Assembly: GCA_918807975.1 (NCBI GenBank)
Contig: OU964921.1
Coordinates: 32,948,498-33,012,497 of the forward strand
DNA from: Aplidium turbinatum
Lineage: Eukaryota; Chordata; Ascidiacea; Aplousobranchia; Polyclinidae
Direction of reading: 5' to 3'
DNA length: 64,000 nt
The translations under genes and the position numbers were made by a program. The notes under the pieces were generated by a model. That model worked only from the letters and a program-made list of their open reading frames with translations. It ran no database searches and was not told the DNA's origin. How positions within the stretch are numbered: the stretch's first letter is position 1; each line of letters opens with the position of its first letter. Shown here piece by piece: positions 54,331 to 64,000 of this stretch.

Positions 54331-55973
54331 AATTAAACTTATTTCTGTATTAATAGAGGTATGAACTGAAATGTACCTTGGTTTGGTTTTGAATCTCTAT
54401 CCTTGGACTGACAAAGCCTTGATAGGTTATTCCGGGTAGTTTCGCATATAGGCTACTTTTAGAGGCTTTTAACGCAGGGCCGATTACTGAGATTGGCAGA
54501 GTGAAGTTTTCCGATTGTTGAATGGTTGTTGACGGGAAGTATTCAATCCATTAGGTGCCGCTGAATGGAGAGCAGTCCTAAGAATGCGTTGCTCACGCGC
54601 ACACATAGCCGTAAGAGAGTAAAACATTTTGGGGGGCGAACAAAATTTGCCCAAATTTTATCTCTGCGTATATATTTCAAAAGCACAAAATTACTCACAA
54701 TCTCTGAGGTAGTGCATTTAATAACTCTACAGGCATCAACTTGGCCGTGTACGAAAACACAGGCAACAAAACGTAGGCTACAACAGCAAAACAAGGCTAA
54801 CTTAATTTTAACGTGCAGTCGTGCATTCATAGACCTGTCTGTGTCCCAATTAAATAAAAGATCAAATTGAAACGCTCTTGTGTGGCACAAAAATATATAT
54901 TAAGTCTAACTGGATTCAACAACAATTTAAACTGAGATTTCTGCAATAACTGGATAACAATTGCTGAATATCCATGTCGCCACATTATTTGAAAATCTCC
55001 AGCCCAACTTCACTAAAAGGCCAGACCAAATATAGCTTAATCTTTTCATTATAAAGGTAGTCCAAAAACTCAGTATTTGTAAATTTGCATTGAAAAAAAT
55101 CTAAAATGACAACCTATTTACTTATCAAACCAGTAGGCAGTAACATTACTTAATCCATGCTACTTCAAACTCTATAGCCAATAAAAAAAAATTGACAGCT
55201 TATCATGCTTTGCACATCAAACTTGCACCTTTGAACAAAACTACTTTTAATATCGCAAATATTGATATCATATTACAATGAAATAATTGTCAATGTTCTT
55301 TCAGAACATCATTATTCATTAGAATGATATTCTGATATTCTTGCTTCAGAATGAAGCAGCTACTCAAATTGCCAGCACTGAAGAAAAGCAACTCCCAGGT
55401 AGTAACTTTAAACTTAATCCTTTTAAAAAAATATAGGCCACATTACTCACATCAATTTGTATGTAGCCTACTTTTTATTTGTTTATCGCCAACAAAACAA
55501 TAAACTGAACTGAACAGCACTATTTACATTGCCTGATGCATCAACTGCATGAATTGGATGACAAAACATAAACAACATAACGCATGCTTTTATATTTCAT
55601 TGTTGTTGCTCTAATACTGTGTCATAGATAGTAAATAGCTGAGCATACCAACCCCAGGACTAGCAAAGACAAACAGTAGTTTAAGCAAAAAACTTCTTTA
55701 CAGAAAACAGGTAAACCGTAGCCCACAAATACATGAAACTAAATGCTGGAAAATTTACAAATTGTTTTTATTTAATATACTTTTTCACTTTGTGCAGGCC
55801 TATGTGGTAGTTAGTTGCCGAGATCAAATGCTCACAAAAGTGGTGTATATGTGGCCTCACAACTGTTGATTTTTAAAGTTTATAACAAATGCTTAACTTG
55901 TTTGGCCATATCTAAAAATGACAAGCTATCTTTGTAGTGTTTAAGTTAATTTTTGTGAGCATAGCATAACTCA

Positions 55974-57171
55974 GTGTGGTCCTACTACTTTTGACTTACG
56001 GCCACTTTACAAAAACGTGACAACTTGCGGGCCATTTCCAATAAAATGATAGTGAGTGCGTAATCGAAATTGTTAAACAATAGCAAATAGAAATTTATTG
56101 CAAATCTATATCAGTGAGATGCCTGTGGTCAAGGTTTCTCTGATACTATCGTTTCTACATCAATTTCAATGTTAGCGGTAGAAAATTGAAGACTATTTTC
56201 CAGTGTTTCGTTTATCATTCGATTTCTGTTTTTGGACTTGACTTGCTTCATTCTAGAAAATCTACTCTCACACATGTATGTGCTTCCAAACATTGAGTGC
56301 ATTTTTAATGCAAAATTTTTCTGTTTGGGAAATCTACCTTGCTGACTAATTTCCAGAAGCACTCTGACGTTTCATTTTTCCTTGACAGCAAGAATTGGTT
56401 GCACTGAAGCTCGCAGAGTTCGAGCTGAAGTTCTGATAGCTGTGTTTCCACATTACTGCAACATCTATCTATATGATTGTTATACAAATGGAGATTAGGT
56501 TTTCATCTGTCAAAATCTTTAAATCTATTCTTAAATTCACAAGATAAATCCTTAATATTTCACAAAACTGGAGCATTCCACTTCATAATCATCTACCACA
56601 AGTGCATGCAAAGAATCAAAGTGTGAAAGATCGTTGTTTTTCAAGCATATAGCAAAAAAGGCGCAGTTTCCTCTGGAAAGCTTCAATGTGTCCATGTAAA
56701 TGTGAAATAGTTTGTATTCGCCCCTGCAAATTTAGGTTTAACACATTCAATGCATTGTCATGCCTACAACGAAAGCAAGATTGCACAGGAAGTTTTTGGT
56801 CGCATAACTGAGTTTGGTACATTTGTGTTTCACCCAATTGTTCTGTTTGAAGAAATGATAGTATTTGCTTTCGAAGACCAAAGAAATTAATATTTAAAAG
56901 AAATAAAAACGTCCGGAACACTAGGTGCATATCAGCCTTTAAGAAGCCCAGTTGTACTGATAAGACCTGATAGGTTGAAACAGTATAGGCCCTGCTGTCT
57001 ACAACTTTGAATTAAATTTTTGACGCTTTTTGTCCAAATGCTAAGCTTATACTTGTTATAATTGAAATTACTTTCTGTAACATAAATACAAATTAAATCA
57101 ATGCTGTGAAAGCTCGCGGGCTGCAAAAATTCTATCCGCGGGCCGCATGCGGTGTAGTTGGACCACGCTGG
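55974..57171 (-). mobile_element. hAT with 8-bp repeat flanks inside the 3.5 kb element
   Basis: The left end (CA)GTGTGGTCCTACTA and the right end TAGTTGGACCACGCTGG are inverted matches (GTGGTCC). ATAACTCA flanks both ends (55966-55973, 57172-57179). The exact first base is ambiguous by one or two because the TSD overlaps the CAG. CGCGGGCCGCATGCGG near 57141 is shared with the hAT at 58235. It carries a minus-strand transposase remnant. Confidence 0.78.
56129..56930 (-). pseudogene. hAT transposase remnant, minus strand
   Basis: 56362-56129 reads FALKMHSMFGSTYMCESRFS and MKQVKSKNRNRM, the conserved FGSTYxCExxFSxMKxxKSxxRxxL motif. 56487-56305 and 56930-56616 hold the preceding degraded part. 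Several frames are needed. Same subgroup as 58498-59170. Confidence 0.72.
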
Positions 57172-58065
57172 ATAACTCATGATAAGATTAATTTATCCAA
57201 TAACTAGACATTTTTGCTCAAACATTTTTAAAAATTTCAACTACATTAGTACAATACAGGGAAAAAAGTAAAAAACCTCATAAGGTTGCGAGAACCCAGT
57301 AGGGTTTCAAAATTCTACCAATGAAGAAATGTAGGCTATAGTGTGTATACTGTATATCCTGATGAATATCTGTAATAAGCTTACCTCAGCTCGCCAAATG
57401 CATTATTTTACATTTACTTTCTTCAAACAGTGAATCGAAACTATATTCTGCCCAAATTTCTATAGCCTATCAAATACAAAAATTTCCAAAATTGTCGATG
57501 TTACATTTACATTTAAAGAAAGATGTTAATGCATTTTATATGATACAAAATGCAACACTATAAAGTTACTAAACTAGTAAAATGTTGAAAACTCATGGTA
57601 AGAAGTAATTTATTCAAATATCTAGACATTTTTGCCCAAATGATTTGTACAAACAACTACATTACAGCAGTAAGATATTGAGGAAAAAACAAAAAAACCC
57701 TCATAAAGCTACCAGTACCCAGCAGGCTTTTAAATCTTACCTGTAAAGAAATGCAGCCTATGTTTTAGTGAAAATCAGTGACAAGCTTACCTTTGTTTGC
57801 CAACTGTGCTCTTTTACAGTTACTTATTTGCAGTTTTAGAATCGAAACTTATCATTTTGCCCAGATTGCAATACCACATGCAATTGTTTCCAAAATCGAT
57901 AATAATGCATTTCATATATTCATCAAAAAATATCAATGCATTTTATAAATTATAACAATTCTTATAAATTATAACAATTATGTAAAGTCTATAAACTGGT
58001 AAGACTTCGAAACATCATGGTAAGATTGATTTGCCCAAATAACTGGACATTTTTGCCCAAATTCG
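57172..58065. repeat. Two and a fraction diverged tandem units of ~420 bp
   Basis: ACATTTTTGC(T/C)CAAA, CAACTACATTA, ACCTCATAA, GAACCCAGTAGG / GTACCCAGCAGG and ATAAGCTTACCT / ACAAGCTTACCT recur in order from 57172 and again from about 57593. A third start (CATGGTAAGATT, CTGGACATTTTTGCCC) lies at 58018-58065. They belong to the 3.5 kb element. Confidence 0.75.
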
Positions 58066-58234
58066 CGCCTTTTTTTTCAGCGGGGGAACGACCGCCTCCC
58101 CTCCCATCTCCTACAGTTATGCGCGCACACCACGAGAGTCGAACCAGCGACGCTTTATCTTGAAGCTGCTTTGTTCACGAAGTCACGCGCTAACCAACTG
58201 AGACATCAAGGCGGATACAATCATAGGCCTATAC

Positions 58235-59358
58235 CAGGGGTGGGCAAACTACGGCCCGTGGGCCGCATGCGGCCCGCGAGACCATTTTATGCGGCTCGCC
58301 GGCACTTGCAGAAACTCCTACTCATCACTTACTGTTTTAATTAAACAGGTTACATGACAAAATATTATTCCCTTTACGAGTGTGCTTTTCTCTGCACTTT
58401 CAGTGCGTAAACACACACACACGTCAGTTTGAGTGCGTAAGCACACACAAGCACTTAATGTGATTTTAGTACCAACATAGTTGATGAAGAGTGGAGATTG
58501 GACTTTAGGTCTGCCATTGATATCATGGAAAAGTTGAACGAATTGAATGTAAAACTTCAGGGCAATGGTTTACTTGCACACGAGATGTGCGTCCACGTTA
58601 AATCATTCCAAATGAAGCTGTCATTATTCCTCAGACAAGCTGGTAACAACAGGTTTTGTCACTTTCCTTTGCTGCAAGAAGCAAACATTTCTGGTGAACT
58701 TGCAGCAAAGTATAAAGTTCAGTTGGATACCTTGGCTATAGAATTCGGCAGAAGGTTCCAAGACTTAAAGAACCTGGAACCGCAGTTCAATATGCTCAGC
58801 TCTCCATTCACTACAGAAGTTTATTCGGCTCGTGAGGATTTACACTTTACAGCTGGAACTGCTGGACTTGCAAGCAAATAATGACTTGAAAAAGAAGTTT
58901 AAGTCAGATTCACTGCCTGACTTTTACAAGTCATTGTCTGACGATTTGTTTCCAAACTTAAAAAACTTTGCTGCTAAGGTTTTGACACTGTTTGGATCCA
59001 CATACATATGCGAACAAGCATTTTCTTGTTTAAAAATAAACAAGTCGAACAACAGGTCTTTGCTGACAGACACCAACTTGCATGGTGTTATGAGGATATC
59101 TACCAGCAAACTTGCTCCCAATTTGCAGAAGATTGTGAAAAACTGTGAACAGTTGCACAAGTCTCATTAACTTTTGTGATGATGATTGCATAGCTTTAAA
59201 CGTAACTGAATGTGAAATAAAAAAATCGTGTTTAATATGAATATGCGTTTATTTGCACACTGGGTAAATTTTCCTACTTTGTAATGAGAGTGTGCGGCCC
59301 CCCGGCTGCAACATTTTTTCAAATGTGGCCCTCAGTACAAAAAGTTTGCCCACCCCTG
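58235..59358 (+). mobile_element. hAT element with transposase remnant, 8-bp TSD
   Basis: It starts CAGGGGTGGGCAAACTACGG and ends AGTTTGCCCACCCCTG. GCCTATAC flanks both sides (58227-58234, 59359-59366). The left end has GCATGCGGCCCGCGAGACC. The middle holds a plus-strand transposase C-terminal half in two frames. At 1124 bp it is internally shortened relative to an autonomous copy. Confidence 0.92.
58498..59170 (+). pseudogene. hAT transposase C-terminal half, one frameshift
   Basis: Frame 58498-58881 reads DIMEKLNELNVKLQGNGLLA and KLSLFLRQ. The reading then continues in frame 58832-59170 with LELLDLQANNDLKKKF, LPDFYKSLSDDLFPNLK and FGSTYICEQAFSCLK, the strongly conserved hAT block of GTF2IRD2/EPM2AIP1-like transposases. 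The N-terminal zinc finger and first catalytic Asp region are absent. Confidence 0.8.
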
Positions 59359-59366
59359 GCCTATAC

Positions 59367-61600
59367 AATATCCCGTACATTTCTAGGCCATATGGTACCT
59401 TTTACCAAGCCTGCTCTACTGAACCTCACAATGTTTGTTGTGCAGAGAGCACTTTAGGAAAGCGCTTGCTCACATGTTCATCGTGCTCTTGAAGATTTGA
59501 AGTTAGCTCGAAGAAGTTGGACAAAATATAGCACAGGAGCATCCACTAACTTGAGACTAGAGAAAGTTTTAAAATGCCTGAAGTCTGCTATTAATTCAAA
59601 AAAAAAACGTTCGGAGAAATATTGTTGGTGTTATGATGTTTTATATCTGCAAGTAAGCTACTACCCAGACAACCGCTTTATCTGGCCCAGATGCCAGATC
59701 TTTACCAGATCAGGTACGGATCTGACCAGATTGCTACCAGATCTGGACCAGAAAAGTGGCTGCCTGGTTACTGCATATTTGTTTGCACCAATCAAGCAAC
59801 TCAGCAACTGTGCTTAAGTTTACTTTTAATTTGTTTATGCTGCTCCCCTCTCTGTATTTATTTCCAATATAAAATCAGTTTTATGGAAAAAAAAATTACT
59901 TAATCCTTTATATTTGTAACCGTAAATGTTCGTTTTAAGAATTCAACTTCATCAATTATCAAAAAGCCGTGCGACATTAAACTTTCTTTGATACGAAAGA
60001 CTTACTGAACTTTGTGCTAGAATATAATTTTAAGTCCAACAACCAATAGTGACCAGCGCTGGCCGTTAAAAGCCTAACGTTGCTTAGTTTGTCGTCCAAG
60101 CGTGGGAAACCTGACTTCAAAGGAAACGCGTGTTTCCTTGCTCTTTGTTTTGCTGATGAGTGCAAAAAATAGCATGAAAACCAGTTATCAGCAAAAATGG
60201 GTAGTTCACTAAGTACTTTTTGTTCAATTTAAGTAGCAGAAAAGTTTAAAAGTAGGCTAGGCTCATGACATTTTTATGAGTCCAAAAGAGTCGAAAGACC
60301 CACAATACAGACATGGTTTTGGTTAATTGCCAACCCCGGGCATAACCAAAACTTTTTAAAGTCTAGAGTCTTGATCAAAATTCTAGGGTGTGGGCACCAC
60401 GTGAAACTGCATTCTGAGATAAAGATGAATGGTGCCTTACAATGCTTTTCGCATCCGTTGTCGTAAAAAAATAACTTGAAGACTTGGATCTGTTCATTTA
60501 GCACTCCTCGCTGGTGTGGTGTTTCTCTGGATTTCAATGAGAGGTTTCTAGAGAGTGGCCGATCTTTGATCTTATAGTTCAAGATACGCAGATCATATTT
60601 TTTCGACGTACGATGGTAAACTTATAGGCTATTGATGATATAACCTGTGGTCTATTCGTCAGCTCCACAATTACAATAACCAAGGAAGTTGCTCTTTACT
60701 CACATTGAAGCCAAATATCAGGGAATCCGTCGGTTAGCCACTGCTTGGTGCCATCATCAATGGAAGTTAAACCTCCACACCATTGGAAGGTCTGTATACA
60801 GTAGTGGGCAATCCCTAATTTCATGGCTGTCGTCAGCATCTCGCTACATAAGTATAGGTGATCATCGTAGGGAAGTCGTTGTCAAGTTTATTGATTCACA
60901 AACCTATTGTGGACGAGGTAGGTTACTCAGTCAACAGTTTAATAAGCTACATCAACTCAGCTCTTTTTGGATTGTGACATGCAACTGCGTGTAAAGAATA
61001 GATACGTTGTATTGATACACTTTTGCTTCCGACCACATCTCAAGATAAACGGGCTGTGCAGAAATGTGACAAACCAACGGTGTGTATTTATTAAAAATAT
61101 AGTTGCAATCAACTTAATAATTTGTTTGTATATTAATGAAGATGTCAATACATTTTTAAAGAGAACAAACAAACAGTTTGTTTATTTCTCGTAGCAGATT
61201 TCAGTTGACTGCTCAACTTTATTGCGTTTGTTTAGGTTTCAGACACCCCATAGGCCATATAACAATGACATTCAAAACTAATCACAAAAGTAGTGTAACT
61301 TTAAATTTTGGCTTGGTAATTTTGCAGATGGTATTAACAACAAAATTCCAGCAGCAAAAAATGCACCATGAGTTTACAATAAATGTGCAAATACTAATCA
61401 GCTGGACAGAAAAATAAATAAGTGAGACTCATTCAACTGGTTTTGATGTCAGACTTCAATTGAGAACGTGTAGCTTAACTTCGCTTATAAATTATACGTT
61501 TTTCTTAAAGTCATTTTGAATTGTTTTACCAAAATACTGAAAACTAACAATTTTGAATCTTTTCTACGTTCTCTGATAAAAACTGATAATACCACATTAC
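59367..61600. other. No gene recognised
   Basis: Short ORFs on both strands (for example 60582-60274 minus and 60689-60994 plus) lack motifs and overlap. 59683-59757 holds clustered CCAGAT/ACCAGATC words. No element ends are visible. Confidence 0.4.
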
Positions 61601-61941
61601 AGTAGCGGCGCCACGGGGTGGACTGGGGTGGACATGTCCACCCCAATCCTATTTAGGGTCAATTTTGTAATTTGTCGAGATCCGATGAGAAAACTTGGGG
61701 GTGTATGTAGGGGGTTAGGGGTGCCTAGTGACTGCGTCATGAATTAATTTCAACTTCTTACGTATGAATTACTTTGGCAGCATTGACACACGTAGCAATG
61801 AAGAATCTTCATTGTTATCGCTCTGTTGTATTGATTGATTGCAGTCTAATTTTACCATTTTGAGGTGACGGCTTTTATCACAGCTGAGACAAAAGCTTTG
61901 AAAGACCTAATATAGGCAAAGGTTTTGATGGGGCCACCAAC

Positions 61942-62907
61942 ATGTCAGGCAAGGATGAAGGTGTTCAGCAACACATAGTTGCAGCGGGTGCCAAACTGTC
62001 AGTACATTTTCATTGTTTTGCACACCGATTAAAGCTTGTGCTTGGACACAGTGTTGAAAACGTAGCAACAGTCAAAACAATTTTTGAAACAATTGTTAAC
62101 ATCTACCACTTTGTAGACTGTTCCCAAGAGACTTTTTTTGTGTAAAGAGCATTTGAAAAAGGAGGGAATCACGTCTGGAAAAAATGCATTGTACTCGTTA
62201 TCTGATAGGCTACTAGATGGTCTGCACGTTCAAATGATCTGGATGTTGTTATTTATGTAGCCTATATCCAGCACTGCTGTCAACAAATGTCAAACGAAGG
62301 TAATGGTGTAGCTACTGGTTTGTTGTTCCGCATCAAGCAAACTGAATGTGTTACTGCTAGTCTTAGGGTGCAACCTAATTCGTAGCCTACCCTGAACAAT
62401 TCGTACCCTGAAAAGATAGAGAGAAAAAATTAAAAAAGCCGAAGTCGCTGATCGGAGTTTCCGCAAACATTTTAAAAGGGTTAAGGGTTAGGGTTGATCG
62501 GAGTTTTCGCAAACATTGCTTTGGCGGAGTTTCCGCCAAATTTACCAAATCAAATTACCAGTGAAACCACCACGCCGGCTAAGCGATGCCGCTACCCACC
62601 AAGCCATTTCCGAGATGGTCAGGTATAATTGATAGGTTGCAACAGTTTTCCGTGGAGTGAATCTGAATCCATTACAGAAAAGTTAAGAAGAGATTTTTCT
62701 TTATCCTTTGACACAATGCTAAATGAACTTAAAATGCGTTACTCGGATCAAGCATGTGAATTAATGTCAAATGCAGCTGCATTTTATTTCACGCACATGT
62801 CTCCATCAAATTTGTTTTTGCCTTCACTTTTGAAATTGTGTGGACAAAACGATCTTAAATCATTTGTACAGCGATTTGTTTCAAATTATTGTTACTTTTG
62901 CTCATGA
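61942..62907 (+). pseudogene. TTF-type hAT transposase remnant
   Basis: 61942-62145 covers the NMSG..AHRLKLVL region. 62629-62907 reads EWSESESITEKLRRDFSLSF and LMSNAAAFYFTHM, plausibly the linker before the dimerisation domain. Between them lie the MITE and degraded sequence. Several breaks. Confidence 0.55.
62369..62530. mobile_element. Truncated second copy of the telomere-word MITE
   Basis: Starts GGGTGCAACCTAATTCGTAG, as at 7742, and continues through AAAAGATAGAGAGAAAAAAT, GCCGAAGTCGCTGATCGGAG and GGGTTAAGGGTTAGGGTTGA. The right inverted end is missing. Confidence 0.75.
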
Positions 62908-63110
62908 CTGTGGCATCTTGTGAAAGTATCCCAGCAAAGTTAAGACAATAAACTATTATTATCTGCGACCTGCTATGTCATCACATTCACAAAGACTGGA
63001 ACATCTGGTGCAGATCAGCAGTGAGCGAGATATTGCCGATAACACTGGTCCTCAAAAATTGGTGAAAGCTTTTAAACTGACCTGCGAGCGCAAAATAAAA
63101 CTTTAGTGCA

Positions 63111-63479
63111 TAGTGATTCTTAACCTATGGCTATGGGTATTATTGGGTAATAGCCAGGTTTTTTTTAATTCTGTTTAAGGGCCACCCAATAAATTTTTAT
63201 GAGGCCACCTATCATTGCAGCAGCTCCATGACATAAAATAACAACAAGCTTGCTAACATCAAGATCGTAGTCAACAATTCTATGGACCGCAGAGGAAATG
63301 CATGGGAGCGTTTGGCCCCATTCTATTCTTTTATTCATAAATTAGAGTGCGCTCAATGGAAAACGAGCTTTTGCTCCCTTTCAATTTCCTTTGTTTATTT
63401 TTCAATAAATTTCACAACCGAGCTGCAGTGAGTCACATCGCAATCGGTAATCTTAGTGACTATACTTTACGGTAGTATT
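63111..63479. other. No gene recognised
   Basis: CAGTGATTCTTAACC-like text near 63113 could be another hAT end, but no partner is visible. A purine-rich TTTGCTCCCTTTCAATTTCC tract lies near 63372. Confidence 0.35.
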
Positions 63480-63840
63480 GGTCACAGCGGTAAACCATAA
63501 TCTCTTCGTGGGAAAATTTTAACATAAAGTTCCCGAATCCGTTCGTCTGTATATAATGACCGAAGAAACACACACTTGAACTTCTTTTCAAACAGTGTAT
63601 TTCTGTAAAATTAGCCCGAGGCTATCGAAAACGAGGGGGTGCAACGCCGTACACCACTTGAACTTGTCACTACAAACCAGACTAATTGGATAAAAGACGG
63701 AGAATTTGTCTAGCTAGCAAGCACCAAATAAACCAGTTAAATGTGCGACCGACTTCCAACAAACAACTTCAAGAATGAATCAGAAAAATTTGTGATAACT
63801 CAAAGGCACGTCAGCAGTTAGTGTGACGCAATAATGAAAG
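63480..63840 (-). repeat. Dispersed repeat of unknown family, copy 2
   Basis: Reverse-complement match to 43910-44285 (see there). Identity by eye is roughly 80-85%. Flanked on the right by four AAACAGGTTT repeats at 63896-63945. Confidence 0.75.
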
Positions 63841-63895
63841 ACAATTATGAAGTCATTCAAACATTTGTTCCAGAGGCTGATGCAATATTTCATGT

Positions 63896-63945
63896 TTAAA
63901 CAGGTTTCAAACTGAAACAGGTTTAAACAGGTTTAAACAGGTTTG
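63896..63945. repeat. Short tandem of AAACAGGTTT
   Basis: The ten-base word AAACAGGTTT or its close variant occurs four times within 50 bases, once spaced by TCAAACTG. Confidence 0.75.
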
Positions 63946-64000
63946 ACACGATTCTATGAACGATGGTGCAATTTTGGCACATTTTCTAGCAACTTCCATG

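Larger units (their letters stand above)
54604..58121. mobile_element. 3.5 kb element with CATA-type TIR and 8-bp TSD, superfamily uncertain (P-like?)
   Basis: The ends are CATAGCCGTAAGAGA and, reverse-complemented, CATAACTGTAGGAGA (12 of 15 identical). CGCGCACA is duplicated on both sides (54596-54603, 58122-58129), and the target is a recognisable SINE, so the borders are firm. The ends lack the CAG start of hAT. An 8-bp TSD plus a CAT start fits P-type elements; Zisupton-type is another option. No transposase of its own is recognised. It contains a hAT (55974-57171), tandem ~420-bp repeats (57172-58065) and repeated TTTTTGCCCAAAT words near its right end. Confidence 0.75.
54385..58217 (-). 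mobile_element. tRNA-derived SINE split by a 3.5 kb insertion
   Basis: 54385-54603 holds the 3' part and body (CTATCCTTGGACTGACAAAG, GAGATTGGCAGAGTGAAG, TAGGTGCCGCTGAATGGAGA). 58122-58217 holds the tRNA head on the minus strand (box B TGGTTCGACTCTCGTGG; box A CTCAGTTGGTTAGCGCG). The interruption at CGCGCACA is exactly the TSD of the inserted element. Confidence 0.85.
61609..63110 (+). mobile_element. Degraded hAT with ZMYM/TTF-type transposase pieces
   Basis: The possible left end CAGTAGCGGCGCCACGGGGT is followed by GACATGTCCACCCC. The translation shows GATNMSGKDEGVQQHIVAAG and HFHCFAHRLKLVL (61930-62040), the standard D..NMSG..xGVQ...H..AHRLNLVL block of TTF-type hAT transposases. A further piece is at 62629-62907. 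It is interrupted by the telomere-word MITE at 62369. The right end was not found. Confidence 0.6.

Noticed and set aside
60274-60994. Possible host exons on either strand
   Set aside because: The frames overlap, have internal stops in the best reading and show no motif or convincing splice sites.
1-64000. Endogenous retrovirus, LTR element or Polinton
   Set aside because: No long terminal repeats, capsid, envelope, integrase or DNA-polymerase pattern was recognised on either strand.

Overview
The window is animal nuclear DNA, AT-rich and dense in transposable elements. Split genes with GT..AG introns, a peroxisomal LONP2, an RBM19/MRD1 protein and a heparan-sulfate 3-O-sulfotransferase-like gene place it in the Metazoa. 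The mix of hAT, Sola-like, mariner, Penelope-like, LINE and tRNA-SINE copies suits a marine invertebrate. A tunicate or other deuterostome is my guess, but the species cannot be fixed from this sequence.

Host genes: (1) a possible last exon of an unknown gene at 860-1080 (+); (2) RBM19, one uninterrupted 808-codon frame at 22698-25124 (+); (3) LONP2, assembled here as 16 exons from 26183 to 40399 (+), 863 residues with every intron phase consistent, intact AAA+ and Ser/Lys protease motifs and a C-terminal SKL peroxisome signal; (4) a type II membrane sulfotransferase of the HS3ST family, four exons on the minus strand from 50949 down to 42165, 338 residues, with a 6.9 kb transposon-filled intron; (5) a 199-codon minus-strand ORF of unknown function (48912-49511) inside that intron.

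Everything else is mainly mobile DNA. At least ten hAT elements can be delimited by their 8-bp target-site duplications (TSDs). 2540-4133 is a hAT holding a LINE fragment. 4990-7250 is a ~400-bp tandem array broken by a LINE and a SINE. 7742-8532 is a MITE with a 9-bp TSD and telomere-like internal repeats. 8552-10610 is a hAT holding a smaller hAT (9452-10254). 15179-21597 is a hAT holding a 4.4 kb Sola-like transposon (15308-19744) and another hAT (19900-21436), which itself holds a Penelope-like piece. 44983-48677 is a four-level nest: a SINE in a LINE in a hAT in a hAT. 54604-58121 is a 3.5 kb element with an 8-bp TSD and a short CATA-type inverted repeat, possibly P-like; it splits a tRNA-SINE and itself hosts a hAT.

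In cellular terms the host genes are unrelated housekeeping and glycan genes: pre-rRNA processing (RBM19), peroxisomal protein quality control (LONP2) and Golgi sulfation (HS3ST-like). RBM19 and LONP2 lie head to tail, 1.06 kb apart. Nothing suggests a shared pathway. No retrovirus, LTR element or Polinton was recognised.
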